Assembly: GCF_002218005.2 (NCBI RefSeq)
Contig: NZ_AP018678.1
Span: forward strand, 2,232,001 to 2,296,000
Direction: 5' to 3'
DNA length: 64,000 nucleotides
Source of the DNA: Vibrio algivorus
GTDB lineage: Bacteria > Pseudomonadota > Gammaproteobacteria > Enterobacterales > Vibrionaceae
The position numbers and the translations under genes are program-made. Positions 16,716-26,363 of this stretch are shown one piece after another (position 1 is the first letter of the stretch; each line of letters opens with the position of its first letter). The notes under the pieces are model-generated. The model was not told the DNA's origin. It worked only from the letters and a program-made list of their open reading frames with translations, and ran no database searches.

Positions 16716-17768
16716 GTGGCAAAAAAGAAAAAACTCACTAAAGGCCAAGTTCGCCGAGTTCGAACCAATCAAAAAAAACGTCTGACTCAAGAAGATTCCA
16801 TCCAATGGGATGAAAATATGTTGGGTGGTATGCAAAAAGGCTTAGTGATCTCTCGCTTTGGGCAACATGCCGATATTGAAGATCTTGAAACTGGCGGCAT
16901 TCAACGCTGTAATTTACGTCGAGGCATTGAAAGTCTAGTCTCTGGCGATCGCGTTATTTGGCGTCCGGGCCTTGAATCTATGGCTGGCATTTCAGGTGTG
17001 GTTGAAGCAGTTGAACCCCGTAGTTCTGTACTTGTTCGTCCCGATTACTACGATGGTGTAAAGCCGGTTGCTTCCAACGTTAACCAAATGGTGATCGTAT
17101 CATCTGTATTGCCAGAGTTATCACTTAACATTATTGACCGTTATTTGATTGCAGCTGAAACACTCAAGATTGCCCCACTCATCGTATTAAATAAAACAGA
17201 TTTAATTCCTAAGGGCGAAGAACAACAATATCGCCACGCGCTTAGCCACTACAAAAAAATTGGCTATGACGTTTTATTTGTCAGTCGTGAAACCGAAGAT
17301 GGCCTAGTAAAATTGCAAGAAGCGCTCAAAGATCGTTTAAGTATCTTCGTTGGTCAATCCGGTGTAGGTAAATCAAGCTTAGTCAATGCCTTAATGCCGG
17401 AACTGAAAGTACTCGAAGGTGATGTATCGGAAAACTCAGGCTTAGGTCAACACACCACCACCACGGCTCGTTTATACCACTTCCCGAAAGGAGGCGATCT
17501 TATCGACTCTCCAGGAGTTCGTGAGTTTGGCTTATGGCATTTAGAACCAGAAGAAGTGACGCAAGCTTTTGTGGAGTTTCGCTCTTATCTTGGCGGCTGT
17601 AAATTTCGTGACTGCAAGCATAATGACGACCCAGGTTGCTTATTGCGAGAAGCGGTAGAAAATGGTGAGATCACTCAAGTACGCTTTGAGAATTATCATC
17701 GCATCATTGAAAGCATGACAGAAAACAAAGCCAACCGACAATTCTCTAAGAATAAGAAAGACTTATAA
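16716..17768 (+). CDS. rsgA: Small-subunit-maturation GTPase RsgA
   Basis: RsgA is a circularly permuted GTPase that checks late 30S assembly. The 350-residue protein starts at GTG 16716 with the basic MAKKKKLTKGQVRRVRTNQKKR, as in E. coli. It has an OB-fold (about 40-110), then G4 NKTD, G1 GQSGVGKSS and G3 DSPGVREFG in the permuted order. The C-terminal zinc site is GCKFRDCKHNDDPGC. It is followed by psd after 109 bp, the same order as in E. coli and other Vibrio relatives. Confidence 0.96.
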   Translation: MAKKKKLTKGQVRRVRTNQKKRLTQEDSIQWDENMLGGMQKGLVISRFGQHADIEDLETGGIQRCNLRRGIESLVSGDRVIWRPGLESMAGISGVVEAVEPRSSVLVRPDYYDGVKPVASNVNQMVIVSSVLPELSLNIIDRYLIAAETLKIAPLIVLNKTDLIPKGEEQQYRHALSHYKKIGYDVLFVSRETEDGLVKLQEALKDRLSIFVGQSGVGKSSLVNALMPELKVLEGDVSENSGLGQHTTTTARLYHFPKGGDLIDSPGVREFGLWHLEPEEVTQAFVEFRSYLGGCKFRDCKHNDDPGCLLREAVENGEITQVRFENYHRIIESMTENKANRQFSKNKKDL

Positions 17769-17877
17769 AACTAAGCCAACACTCTATTTCAAAAGCTGAC
17801 AACGAGTTCGCTTTTAAGTAAAATCGGCTACCTTTTTCGTAACTCAGACGAAATGTTCAACCAAAACGGATATTCAC

Positions 17878-18780
17878 GTGATAGATAAAATTAAAGTGAC
17901 TCTGCAATATTGGCTCCCACAGCACGGCTTAACTCGCCTGATGGGCAAGTTGGCCTCCGCCAAAATGGGTAGCCTCACTACCGCCGTTATTCGCTGGTTC
18001 ATTAAGCAATATAACGTCAACATGGATGATGCTGTACATTCCGATCCGGCTTACTTCAATAGCTTTAACGAATTTTTTGTTCGTGAATTAAAAGAAGATA
18101 TTCGCCCGATTGCCGAAGGTGAAAACGTATTAGTTCATCCTGCTGATGCACGCACCAGCCAATTTGGCCCGATAGCTAATGGCCGTTTAATTCAAGCAAA
18201 AGGCCATGATTTTTCAGCCAAAGAATTACTTGGCGGTGATGAGACATTAGCACAAGAATTTACTGATGGTGAGTTTGCGACTTTATACCTATCACCAAGT
18301 GATTATCACCGTGTTCACATGCCTTGTGATGGCACGCTACGTCAGATGATTTATGTTCCTGGCGATCTATTTTCAGTTAACCCACTAACAGCAGCGAACG
18401 TACCTAATCTATTTGCTCGTAACGAACGTGTGGTATGTATTTTTGATACTGAATTCGGCCCAATGGCACAAGTACTTGTTGGTGCAACTATTGTGGGTAG
18501 TATCGAAGTTATTTGGGGCGGCACCATTACGCCACCAACAGGCTCATCGGTACACCGCTGGAACTACGAAACCACTGGTGATAAAGCGATTCATATCAAA
18601 AAAGGTGAGGAAATGGGTCGTTTTAAACTTGGTTCAACTGTGATTAACCTATTTGCCAAAGATCAGATTCGTTTCGATTCAACCATGGCTGAAGGTGAAA
18701 AAACAGTTCTCGGTACCGCTTATGCGCATCGCTTAAATGCCGATAATCAACAAGAGTCACACTCTGTGGAAACAGAATAA
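17878..18780 (+). CDS. psd: Phosphatidylserine decarboxylase proenzyme
   Basis: Psd makes phosphatidylethanolamine from phosphatidylserine at the inner membrane. The proenzyme cleaves itself to create a pyruvoyl group. The 300-residue product starts at GTG 17878 (MIDKIKVTLQYWLPQHGLTR). It contains the LGST self-cleavage site with the serine near residue 253, the upstream HPADAR block and the SPSDYHRVHMPCDG motif. The tail is slightly longer and more acidic than in E. coli. A terminator follows, so rsgA-psd may form one unit. Confidence 0.96.
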   Translation: MIDKIKVTLQYWLPQHGLTRLMGKLASAKMGSLTTAVIRWFIKQYNVNMDDAVHSDPAYFNSFNEFFVRELKEDIRPIAEGENVLVHPADARTSQFGPIANGRLIQAKGHDFSAKELLGGDETLAQEFTDGEFATLYLSPSDYHRVHMPCDGTLRQMIYVPGDLFSVNPLTAANVPNLFARNERVVCIFDTEFGPMAQVLVGATIVGSIEVIWGGTITPPTGSSVHRWNYETTGDKAIHIKKGEEMGRFKLGSTVINLFAKDQIRFDSTMAEGEKTVLGTAYAHRLNADNQQESHSVETE

Positions 18781-18804
18781 GAGTAGATACTCACCCTATC
18801 CCCC

Positions 18805-18856
18805 TCAGGGCAGTGAGATTTCTTACTGCCCTTTTGTATGTCTAAAATTTACTGGC
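18805..18856 (+). terminator. Terminator after psd
   Basis: AGGGCAGT and ACTGCCCT form an 8-bp stem with a 10-base loop and a short T-run, 26 bp past the psd stop. Confidence 0.8.
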
Positions 18857-18905
18857 TATCCGAATAGTCGCTGATTACTATAGCAATTCATCCATCCAAA
18901 GGGCC

Positions 18906-19622
18906 ATGTCTATGCTTATCATCGCACACCGAGGTGCTCGCTCCACTCACCCAGAAAATACCTTATCAGCCATTCAAGCGGCTATAGATTTGGGTTGCAA
19001 AGCGATTGAAATAGATGTGCATGAACATGATGGCCAATTTTGGGTCATTCATGATAAATGGCTTAACCGTACTACGGATCATATAGGCAAGTTGCATTGG
19101 ATGAGTGCCGATAAACTCAAACGTGTGAGAGTCGAGAAAACCGAACCCTTACCCACTTTATTAGATGTCTTGAAGTTGATGAAAGGTCAATGTGCATTAA
19201 ATATCGAGCTCAAAGGAATTCAACATTTTGATTTTCTCTATCACCACCTGCAATTTGCCATTGAATCGTGTCAGTTTGAACATAAGCAGCTAATTATCTC
19301 TTCGTTCAATCACGATTGGTTACACACCATCAAGCAAGAGCAACCTCAATGGCTCATTGGTGCATTAACTGCCTCGAAAGGCATTGAAAAATCGATGTTT
19401 GCGAAAAACCTTGCCGCCACCAGCTTAAATTTAGATATTGATGTCGTAGATGAAGATTATGTACAACATGCCAAATCGCTAGGGCTAGCGGTGTATGTGT
19501 ATACGGTTAATCGCCCAGAAGATTGGCAATGGCTTAATGATATCGGTGTAGACGGTGTATTTTGTGATAGTCCAGCTGAGGCTATTGCACTCTACCCGCA
19601 AGCTGAAACCTTTCATTGGTAA
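18906..19622 (+). CDS. Glycerophosphodiester phosphodiesterase family protein
   Basis: This 238-residue TIM-barrel GDPD protein probably hydrolyses glycerophosphodiesters to glycerol-3-phosphate and an alcohol. It shows the metal and catalytic motifs HRGARSTHPENT, EIDVHEHDG and IHDKWLNRTT, then NIELKG and the C-terminal VYTVNRPEDWQWL with GVDGVFCDSP. No signal peptide is visible, which suggests a cytosolic UgpQ-like enzyme. An ATG at 18912 has better spacing from the upstream AAAGGG and may be the true start. It sits 43 bp before the transporter gene. Confidence 0.9.
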   Translation: MSMLIIAHRGARSTHPENTLSAIQAAIDLGCKAIEIDVHEHDGQFWVIHDKWLNRTTDHIGKLHWMSADKLKRVRVEKTEPLPTLLDVLKLMKGQCALNIELKGIQHFDFLYHHLQFAIESCQFEHKQLIISSFNHDWLHTIKQEQPQWLIGALTASKGIEKSMFAKNLAATSLNLDIDVVDEDYVQHAKSLGLAVYVYTVNRPEDWQWLNDIGVDGVFCDSPAEAIALYPQAETFHW

Positions 19623-19665
19623 CCTAACTTTTACTCTCAAAACGGAACGATATGAGTAATACATT

Positions 19666-20556
19666 ATGAGCTACGAATGGTTTGCGCTTGCCGCTGCTGC
19701 ATTATGGGCAATATCCAGCCTGATTTCAGTCACTCCAGCTCGTCACTTAGGCGCATTTGCTTACAGTCGATGGCGTATGGGTTGCACAGCACTAATGCTC
19801 AGCAGCATGGCGTGGGCGGTAGGTGGCTGGCAAACCGTCGATACATCACATGTTTTGCCAATGGCGCTATCGGGTTTTATTGGTATTTTTATCGGTGACA
19901 CGGCTTTATTTGCCTGTATGAATCGGATGGGGCCTCGTATGGCTGGTCTACTTTTTTCCTGCCACGCGGTTTTTTCCGCCCTACTCGGCTATTGGTTGTT
20001 CCATGAAAGCTTAAAAGGCTTTGAATTAATTGGCGCTATTTTGGTTTTTTCAGGTGTGGTAATCGCTATTTTCTTTGGCCGAAAACAAGCCAATCAACAT
20101 ACTTGGGAAGTGGTACAAGGCAAACTTTCTATCGCCATCGGATTAGGTTTATTGGCGGCATTTTGCCAAGCGATGGGTGGGATCATTGCCAAACCTGTCA
20201 TGCAAACGGCGGTCGACCCTATCGCAGCCTCTGCCATTCGGATGATCACTGCATTTTGCGCCCATTCATTACTACGTCTCAGTGGTGCACACATCGCGAA
20301 ACCAGTACAGATCATCAACCTAAAAATATTAGGCATCACTGCTTTAAACGGTTTTCTTGCCATGGCAGTGGGGATGACTTTCATTCTTTATGCACTGCAA
20401 AAAGGTCATGTCGGAATGGTGGCACTTCTTTCCTCTACCACGCCAATTATGATTTTACCTTTATTGTGGCTCTACACGAAACAACGCCCTTCCCCTTTTG
20501 CTTGGTTAGGCGCATTATTAGCAGTGATTGGCACCGGAATTGTCGTGAGTGTGTAA
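19666..20556 (+). CDS. EamA-type (DMT superfamily) transporter
   Basis: This 296-residue inner-membrane protein has about ten hydrophobic helices in two EamA repeats, the first ending near residue 140 and the second running from about 155 to 295. The repeat ends carry the family-like GYWLFHESLKGFELIGAILV and LWLYTKQRPSPFAWLGALLA blocks. Substrates of this family are varied (amino acids, metabolites, drugs) and cannot be assigned here. It converges on epmA with only a 5-bp gap. Confidence 0.85.
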   Translation: MSYEWFALAAAALWAISSLISVTPARHLGAFAYSRWRMGCTALMLSSMAWAVGGWQTVDTSHVLPMALSGFIGIFIGDTALFACMNRMGPRMAGLLFSCHAVFSALLGYWLFHESLKGFELIGAILVFSGVVIAIFFGRKQANQHTWEVVQGKLSIAIGLGLLAAFCQAMGGIIAKPVMQTAVDPIAASAIRMITAFCAHSLLRLSGAHIAKPVQIINLKILGITALNGFLAMAVGMTFILYALQKGHVGMVALLSSTTPIMILPLLWLYTKQRPSPFAWLGALLAVIGTGIVVSV

Positions 20557-20561
20557 GACCA

Positions 20562-21530
20562 TCATGCCCTTGGAAAGGGAAATGCCGTCACCTGATCAAT
20601 ATGATCTGCACCGATCGCCAACATCACTAAGCGATCAATCCCTAATGCAACCCCTGCACATGGAGGCAATCCTACTTCTAACGCAGCAATCAAATGATGA
20701 TCAATCGGTTGTGGTTGTAATCCCATTTCTACCCGCTGCTGATTATCTTGCTCAAAGCGTGCCAGCTGCTCTTTAGCATCATCTAACTCATGAAAACCAT
20801 TGGCCAGTTCAATACCTTGAAAATACACCTCAAAGCGATCAGCGACTCGTGGATCTTGTTGACTAATCTTGGCTAAGGCAGCTTGCGATGCAGGAAAGTC
20901 ATAAACCATCACTGGTACTTGTTGGCCAATATGCGGTTCAATCCCAACACTGAATAACAATTGTAGTAAAGTGTCACGATTCTCTTCTGATTCAGCAATA
21001 TCGGATAAACCTAACGTCGTTGCCACTTCTTTTAATTGCCTCATTGTCGACTCTAACGGACAAATATCGAGTACTCGCAGAAAAGCTTGTTGGTAAGTGA
21101 TTTTTTCGCAAGCTTCACAGCCAAGCACCATTTGTAAAAGTGCATCCATTTCAGACATTAAATCATGGTGATCAAAACCAACACGGTACCACTCCAACAT
21201 GGTGAATTCTGGATTGTGATAGCGACCATTTTCTTCATTACGAAATGCTTTGTTGATTTGATAAATCGAACCACTTCCTGCCGCTAATAAGCGTTTCATG
21301 TGAAATTCAGGGCTCGTCATCAAAAATACGCTTTTTCCAAATGCGTATTCTGGACCAATAAACTCTGTTTTAAATGTATGTAAATGCACATCAGTCACAG
21401 TGGCGTGACTCATTGCTGGGGTATCCACTTCTAACACATTACGTTGAGCAAAAAATTGACGAATTGACGCCATAATCACAGCACGCTGCGCTAATTGTTC
21501 AATGGAAGCAGAAGGTTGCCAAAGATCCAT
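20562..21530 (-). CDS. epmA: EF-P lysine-34 ligase EpmA (GenX/PoxA)
   Basis: EpmA is a truncated class II lysyl-tRNA-synthetase paralogue that attaches (R)-beta-lysine to Lys34 of EF-P. Starting at the ATG at 21530, the 322 residues begin MDLWQPSASIEQLAQRAVIM, aligning with the E. coli N-terminus. The frame stays open another 40 codons upstream but without family similarity. Motif 2 (FRNEENGRYHNPEFTMLEWY) and motif 3 (GVALGIDRLVMLAIG) are intact, and the anticodon-binding domain is absent, as expected. It diverges from frdABCD, and efp and epmB lie on the other side of frd. Confidence 0.96.
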   Translation of the reverse strand: MDLWQPSASIEQLAQRAVIMASIRQFFAQRNVLEVDTPAMSHATVTDVHLHTFKTEFIGPEYAFGKSVFLMTSPEFHMKRLLAAGSGSIYQINKAFRNEENGRYHNPEFTMLEWYRVGFDHHDLMSEMDALLQMVLGCEACEKITYQQAFLRVLDICPLESTMRQLKEVATTLGLSDIAESEENRDTLLQLLFSVGIEPHIGQQVPVMVYDFPASQAALAKISQQDPRVADRFEVYFQGIELANGFHELDDAKEQLARFEQDNQQRVEMGLQPQPIDHHLIAALEVGLPPCAGVALGIDRLVMLAIGADHIDQVTAFPFPRA

Positions 21531-21864
21531 ATTGTTCTCGATTTCAACCAAAGAGATAAATAACAGTGTGCTCAGTTTAATCAAACCCAAATGAATAACC
21601 AACTTTTTAAGATGGATTATTCCTTGTCTCACGAACTGAATGAAAATCATTCTTAAAAAGGCACTTCTTATTTAAAAACAGGGGAATAGTTCAACTCACA
21701 TTCTACTACTTTAGAGGGATAAAGTTGGGGTTTACCCTTGTTAGATCAATTTATTATTCAGCATTATTTCCTACACTAAATGTGCACAAATTAATAATTA
21801 CTATTTTTCCAATCGTGCTCGTGAAACAAAGCTCTTATGAGCACACCTACTCTGGAGGATAACT
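21531..21864. promoter_or_regulatory. Divergent epmA-frdA control region
   Basis: This 334-bp region separates epmA and frdA. A plausible frd minus-10 hexamer TACACT lies at 21772-21777. An ATCAA FNR half-site (21745-21749) falls where the right arm of an FNR box centred near -41.5 would be, but the left arm is poor. Anaerobic FNR control is expected from the family, but the sequence supports it only weakly. Confidence 0.3.
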
Positions 21865-23682
21865 GTGAAAGTCATAACCACAGATATCGCAGTCATCGGC
21901 GCTGGCGGCGCTGGTTTACGTACTGCAATTGCGGCAGCAGAAGCAAACCCTGAACTTGAAATTGCATTGATTTCAAAAGTGTACCCTATGCGTTCACACA
22001 CGGTTGCTGCCGAAGGCGGTTCAGCGGCAGTTATCAAGGAAGAAGACAGCTTAGATAATCACTTCAACGATACCGTTGGTGGTGGTGACTGGCTATGTGA
22101 ACAGGATGTTGTTGAATACTTCGTAGCAAACTCAACCCGTGAAATGATCCAAATGGAGCAATGGGGTTGTCCATGGAGCCGTAAAGAAAATGGCGACGTC
22201 AACGTTCGTCGCTTTGGTGGCATGAAAATCGAACGTACTTGGTTTGCGGCCGATAAAACGGGCTTCCATATGCTACACACCCTTTTCCAAACCTCTATTA
22301 AATATTCAAACATCAAACGCTTTGATGAGTACTTCGTGGTTGACCTATTAGTTGACGGTGAAGGCGATACGAAAGAGGCGCAAGGTATCGTGGCAATCCA
22401 CATGTCTGAAGGTGAGTTAGTGGCGATCAAAGCGAAATCAGTGGTACTTGCCACCGGTGGTGCAGGTCGTGTTTACAACACTAACACTAACGGAGGTATC
22501 GTAACCGGCGATGGTATGGCAATGGCTTACCGTCACGGCGTGCCACTACGTGATATGGAATTTGTTCAATATCACCCAACCGGACTACCTGGTACCGGCA
22601 TTCTCATGACTGAAGGTTGTCGTGGTGAAGGCGGTATTATCGTCAACAAAAATGGCTACCGTTACTTGCAAGACTACGGGATGGGTCCTGAAACACCTGT
22701 TGGCGAGCCTAAAAACAAGTACATGGAACTCGGTCCACGTGACAAAGTGTCTCAAGCGTTCTGGCACGAGCAACAAAAAGGCAACACCATCAAGCACCCA
22801 CTTGGTGATGTGGTGCATTTAGATCTTCGTCACTTAGGTGAAGAATACCTACAAGAGCGCTTACCGTTTATCTGTGAACTAGCAAAAGCTTACGTAAACG
22901 TTGACCCAGCGAAAGAGCCAATCCCAATTCGTCCAACGGTCCACTACACCATGGGTGGTATTGAAACGGATGGTCAATGTGAAACTCGCATTAAAGGTCT
23001 ATTCGCTGTGGGTGAATGTGCGTCAGTTGGCCTGCATGGTGCGAACCGCCTAGGTTCAAACTCATTAGCTGAATTTGTGGTATTTGGTCGCGTCGCTGGT
23101 GAAAACGCCGCTGAACGTGCTAAAGCATTCAAAGGCTGGAATGAAGACAACATCAAACGTCAAATCAGCGATGTAGAAGCTCGGATTCAAGCACTATTAG
23201 ACAACGATGGTACTGAAAGCTGGTCTGATATTCGTACAGAAATGGGTCACACCATGGAAGCAGGTTGTGGTATCTACCGCAAAGAAAACTTAATGCAAAC
23301 GACGATCGATAAGCTCACTGAACTTAAAGCACGCTACAAAAAAGTGGGTATTAAAGATAAAGGCAAAGTGTTCAACACTGACCTACTTTACGCTATCGAA
23401 GTGGGCTATGGGTTAGAAGTTGCAGAAGCGATGGCACAATCAGCCATTCGTCGTAAAGAATCGCGCGGTGCACACCAACGTTTAGACGAAGGCTGCACAA
23501 CACGTGATGATGAGAACTTCTTGAAGCATACACTATCTTTCTACCAAGAAGATGCCGCTCCTGTGATCGATTACAGCTCAGTTAAGATCACTAAGTCTCA
23601 ACCAAAAGCTCGCTTGTACGGTGCAGCGGCTGATGAAGCTGCCGCCAAAGAAGCAGCCGAACAACAAGCGCAGGAGAAATAA
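21865..23682 (+). CDS. frdA: Fumarate reductase flavoprotein subunit
   Basis: FrdA holds covalently bound FAD and reduces fumarate to succinate at the cytoplasmic face of the membrane during anaerobic respiration. The 605 residues start at GTG 21865 behind a strong GGAGG. Visible motifs are the dinucleotide fold AVIGAGGAGLR, the FAD-linking histidine in MRSHTVAAEGGSA, the active-site region QYHPTGLPGTG and the HGANRLGSNSLAE block. It is the first gene of a tight frdABCD operon with gaps of 1-10 bp. It closely matches FrdA rather than SdhA. Confidence 0.97.
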   Translation: MKVITTDIAVIGAGGAGLRTAIAAAEANPELEIALISKVYPMRSHTVAAEGGSAAVIKEEDSLDNHFNDTVGGGDWLCEQDVVEYFVANSTREMIQMEQWGCPWSRKENGDVNVRRFGGMKIERTWFAADKTGFHMLHTLFQTSIKYSNIKRFDEYFVVDLLVDGEGDTKEAQGIVAIHMSEGELVAIKAKSVVLATGGAGRVYNTNTNGGIVTGDGMAMAYRHGVPLRDMEFVQYHPTGLPGTGILMTEGCRGEGGIIVNKNGYRYLQDYGMGPETPVGEPKNKYMELGPRDKVSQAFWHEQQKGNTIKHPLGDVVHLDLRHLGEEYLQERLPFICELAKAYVNVDPAKEPIPIRPTVHYTMGGIETDGQCETRIKGLFAVGECASVGLHGANRLGSNSLAEFVVFGRVAGENAAERAKAFKGWNEDNIKRQISDVEARIQALLDNDGTESWSDIRTEMGHTMEAGCGIYRKENLMQTTIDKLTELKARYKKVGIKDKGKVFNTDLLYAIEVGYGLEVAEAMAQSAIRRKESRGAHQRLDEGCTTRDDENFLKHTLSFYQEDAAPVIDYSSVKITKSQPKARLYGAAADEAAAKEAAEQQAQEK

Positions 23683-23684
23683 TC

Positions 23685-24449
23685 ATGTCTGCGACTGCAA
23701 TTAATTCACCAAGAGAAGCTCGTATCCAAAAAGTCAGCATTCTGCGTTACAACCCAGAGACTGACAAAGAACCTTATTTACAAACGTTCGACGTACCTTG
23801 TGATGACACTACATCCATCCTAGATGCGATTGGTTATATCAAAGATCACCTAGACAAAAATCTGTCTTACCGTTGGTCTTGTCGTATGGCAATATGTGGT
23901 TCATGCGGCATCATGGTTGACAACGTACCAACGTTGGCTTGTAAGAGCTTTATGCGTGACTACCCAAATGGCGTGACCATCGAGCCTCTTGCTAACTTCC
24001 CTATCGAGAAAGATCTTATCGTTGATATGACACCTTTCATCGAGCGTTTGGAAGCAATCAAGCCATACATCATTGGTAACGACCGCAAACCAGAAGACGG
24101 CACTAACAAGCAAACCCCAGCGCAAATGGCGAAATACAAACAATTCGCTGGCTGCATCAACTGTGGTCTTTGCTACGCAGCTTGTCCTCAATTCGGTTTA
24201 AACCCCGAGTTTATCGGCCCTGCTGCATTAACGCTTGCACACCGTTACAACTTAGATACTCGTGATAATGGTAAAGCTGAACGTATGAAGCTTATCAACA
24301 GTGATAATGGTGCTTGGGGTTGTACTTTTGTCGGTTACTGCTCAAAAGTGTGTCCTAAGCACGTTGATCCAGCAGCAGCGGTAAACCAAGGGAAAGTGGA
24401 GTCTTCAATGGATTTCGTGATCTCTATGTTCAAATCACAGGAGATCTAG
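23685..24449 (+). CDS. frdB: Fumarate reductase iron-sulphur subunit
   Basis: FrdB carries electrons from menaquinol at FrdCD to the FrdA flavin. The 254-residue protein has an N-terminal [2Fe-2S] ferredoxin domain (SCRMAICGSCGIMVD, then the later Cys in PTLACKSF). Its C-terminal domain has CINCGLCYAACP for [4Fe-4S] and CTFVGYCSKVCPKHVDP for the [3Fe-4S] and [4Fe-4S] clusters. The start lies 2 bp beyond frdA. Confidence 0.97.
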   Translation: MSATAINSPREARIQKVSILRYNPETDKEPYLQTFDVPCDDTTSILDAIGYIKDHLDKNLSYRWSCRMAICGSCGIMVDNVPTLACKSFMRDYPNGVTIEPLANFPIEKDLIVDMTPFIERLEAIKPYIIGNDRKPEDGTNKQTPAQMAKYKQFAGCINCGLCYAACPQFGLNPEFIGPAALTLAHRYNLDTRDNGKAERMKLINSDNGAWGCTFVGYCSKVCPKHVDPAAAVNQGKVESSMDFVISMFKSQEI

Positions 24450-24450
24450 A

Positions 24451-24834
24451 ATGAGCAATCGTAAACCTTACGTTCGTCCTATGAATCGTACTTGGTGGAG
24501 CAAGCATCCGTTCTACCGTTTTTACATGCTTCGTGAAGCAACGGTATTGCCGTTAATTCTGTTTACCTTATTCATGCTTTGTGGTCTAGCAAGCTTAGTA
24601 AAAGGACCTGTAGCTTGGCTAGAATGGCAACACTTTATGCAAAACCCACTAGTCATCGCGATTAACATCGTGGCACTAGCGGGTAGCTTATTCCATGCGG
24701 CCACTTTCTTTAGCATGATGCCACAAGTGATGCCAATTAAAGTCGCTGGAAAAAAAGTCGAGCCGAAAATGATTATTACCGCACAATGGGGCGCAGTTGC
24801 TGTGATCTCACTGATTGTATTGGTATTGGTGTAG
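24451..24834 (+). CDS. frdC: Fumarate reductase membrane subunit C
   Basis: This 127-residue membrane anchor has three hydrophobic helices (about 30-50, 65-90 and 105-126). It starts with NRKPYVRPMNRTWWSKHPFYRFYMLREAT, very close to FrdC of enteric bacteria. With FrdD it anchors the complex and forms the menaquinol site; no haem is expected. It lies 1 bp after frdB. Confidence 0.96.
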   Translation: MSNRKPYVRPMNRTWWSKHPFYRFYMLREATVLPLILFTLFMLCGLASLVKGPVAWLEWQHFMQNPLVIAINIVALAGSLFHAATFFSMMPQVMPIKVAGKKVEPKMIITAQWGAVAVISLIVLVLV

Positions 24835-24844
24835 GAGAAAAGAG

Positions 24845-25207
24845 ATGATTAATCCAAACCCTAGACGTTCTGATGAGCCAATTTGGTGGTCACTATTTGG
24901 TGCTGGCGGTACTTGGTTTGCCATGATCACCCCTGTCACTGTTTTAGTGCTGGGTATCTTAATGCCGTTAGGTGTATTTGATGCCGATACTTTTAACTTT
25001 GTACGCGTTCATGCCTTTGCAAGTAGCATTATTGGTGGGCTATTTATTATCGCCTCAATTGCACTACCAATGTGGCATGCAATGCACCGTGTTCACCACG
25101 GCATGCACGACCTAAAATTCCACACTGGAATCGTCGGTAAAATTGCTTGTTACGCAATTGCCGCAATCATTTCGGTATTAGCTATCGCTTATATTTTCCT
25201 TCTGTAA
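24845..25207 (+). CDS. frdD: Fumarate reductase membrane subunit D
   Basis: This 120-residue anchor has three transmembrane helices. It is read from ATG 24845 (MINPNPRRSDEPIWWSLFGAGG), which has AGGAGAAAAG just upstream. An upstream in-frame ATG at 24815 would overlap frdC and add unconserved residues. The helix-two HRVHHGMHDLKFH region matches FrdD. It ends the operon at a strong terminator. Confidence 0.96.
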   Translation: MINPNPRRSDEPIWWSLFGAGGTWFAMITPVTVLVLGILMPLGVFDADTFNFVRVHAFASSIIGGLFIIASIALPMWHAMHRVHHGMHDLKFHTGIVGKIACYAIAAIISVLAIAYIFLL

Positions 25208-25227
25208 TAGGAATTTATAACTTATTG

Positions 25228-25257
25228 AAAAGCCAGCAGTCCTTGCTGGCTTTTTTG
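25228..25257 (+). terminator. Terminator of frdABCD
   Basis: AAAGCCAGCA and TGCTGGCTTT form a 10-bp stem with a 5-base loop and six T residues, 21 bp past frdD. Confidence 0.9.
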
Positions 25258-25457
25258 TTTTAGGGGGAAGAATTTTCGGATGGCGTGGCTCGACCGCTGC
25301 ACTGCTCGTGGCTAGGAAAAGATACAAGAGCAGAAGCTGAGCCGGGGTTCAGGGATGCTACACTCGAGAGCCAAAAGGCATTATCGTTTATCGGTATTCG
25401 GCCGCGTTGCTACTCGTGATTCGAAAAGGACTTAATCTCCTAGCTTTTAACTGAACC

Positions 25458-25587
25458 GTCATCCTGAAAAGCGACGTAGGAGCGCAGTTCAGGATCTCCT
25501 AAAACGTATTGATATTTAATGGTTTTAAAGAAGTCACGAGCTGTTGGAGATCCTGAACTACGTTCGTGCCTCACTATTCAGGATGAC
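25458..25587. repeat. 130-bp palindromic GTCATCCTGAA element, copy 1
   Basis: The element begins GTCATCCTGAAAAGCGACG and ends CACTATTCAGGATGAC, with inner inverted arms GCAGTTCAGGATCTCC and GGAGATCCTGAACTACG. Closely similar copies lie at 37117-37249 and 38327-38457, with a half copy at 39863. This copy is inverted relative to those two. It lies between frdD and efp and encodes nothing. Confidence 0.85.
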
Positions 25588-25660
25588 GATCCATTTTTTA
25601 TTCTGGCTCTAATCTTTTACTTTTATTCTTCTCGACTCTCGCAACATCTTTTCTACCAAA

Positions 25661-25693
25661 TAAAAAAACGGGCCGCTGAATGATCAGCGGCCC
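25661..25693 (-). terminator. Terminator of efp
   Basis: GGGCCGCTGA and TCAGCGGCCC form a 10-bp GC-rich stem with an ATGA loop. The adjoining A-run becomes a T-run on the minus strand, about 70 bp past the efp stop. Confidence 0.85.
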
Positions 25694-25764
25694 ATTTATT
25701 ATTCTTCGAGTGTTACCTTTCGAGCTACGAGCAGCGAAGCGGCCCGAGCGACGAGAAACGTAAC

Positions 25765-26331
25765 TTATTTTACTCGACCTACATACTCACCAGTACGAGT
25801 ATCGACTTTCACTACTTCACCAATTGCAATAAATAGTGGAACGCGAACAACTGCACCTGTGCTCAATGTTGCAGGTTTGCCGCCTGTTCCTTGAGTATCA
25901 CCTTTAAGGCCTGGGTCGGTTTCTGTTACTTCAAGCTCAACAAAGTTTGGCGGAGTCACAGAGATAGGGTTATCATTCCACAACGTTAGAGTACAAACGT
26001 CATTTTCAACTAACCATTTAGCCATATCGCCGACGGCTTTAACGTCTGCGGCAATTTGCTCAAAAGTTTCGTTGTTCATGAAATGGTAGAATTCACCATC
26101 GCTATATAGATAACCTAGTTCTACATCAACTACGTCAGCCAGTTCAAAGCTTTCACCTGACTTGAACGTTTTCTCTAACGTTTTTCCAGACAAAAGTTTG
26201 CGAAGCTTAACGCGGTTAAACGCTTGCCCTTTACCAGGCTTAACGTATTCATTTTCGATGATTGAGCAAGGCTCATTATCCAACATGAATTTTAAACCAC
26301 CTTTGAATTCATTGGTGCTAACTGTCGCCAT
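25765..26331 (-). CDS. efp: Translation elongation factor P
   Basis: EF-P enters the ribosomal E site and rescues stalls at consecutive prolines. The 188-residue protein has three beta-barrel domains and the modified loop KPGKGQAF, with the target lysine exactly at position 34. Its modification enzymes EpmA and EpmB are encoded on either side (20562-21530 and 26364-27440). The C-terminus GEYVGRVK is the normal family end. It diverges from epmB with a 32-bp gap, so both promoters overlap closely. Confidence 0.98.
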   Translation of the reverse strand: MATVSTNEFKGGLKFMLDNEPCSIIENEYVKPGKGQAFNRVKLRKLLSGKTLEKTFKSGESFELADVVDVELGYLYSDGEFYHFMNNETFEQIAADVKAVGDMAKWLVENDVCTLTLWNDNPISVTPPNFVELEVTETDPGLKGDTQGTGGKPATLSTGAVVRVPLFIAIGEVVKVDTRTGEYVGRVK

Positions 26332-26363
26332 GATTTCCTCTATTATTCTTCGAGTTCAATTTA

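Noticed and set aside
21736..21749. FNR box for frdABCD
   Set aside because: Only the ATCAA arm fits. The left arm is too poor to call a site, although the position would suit one.
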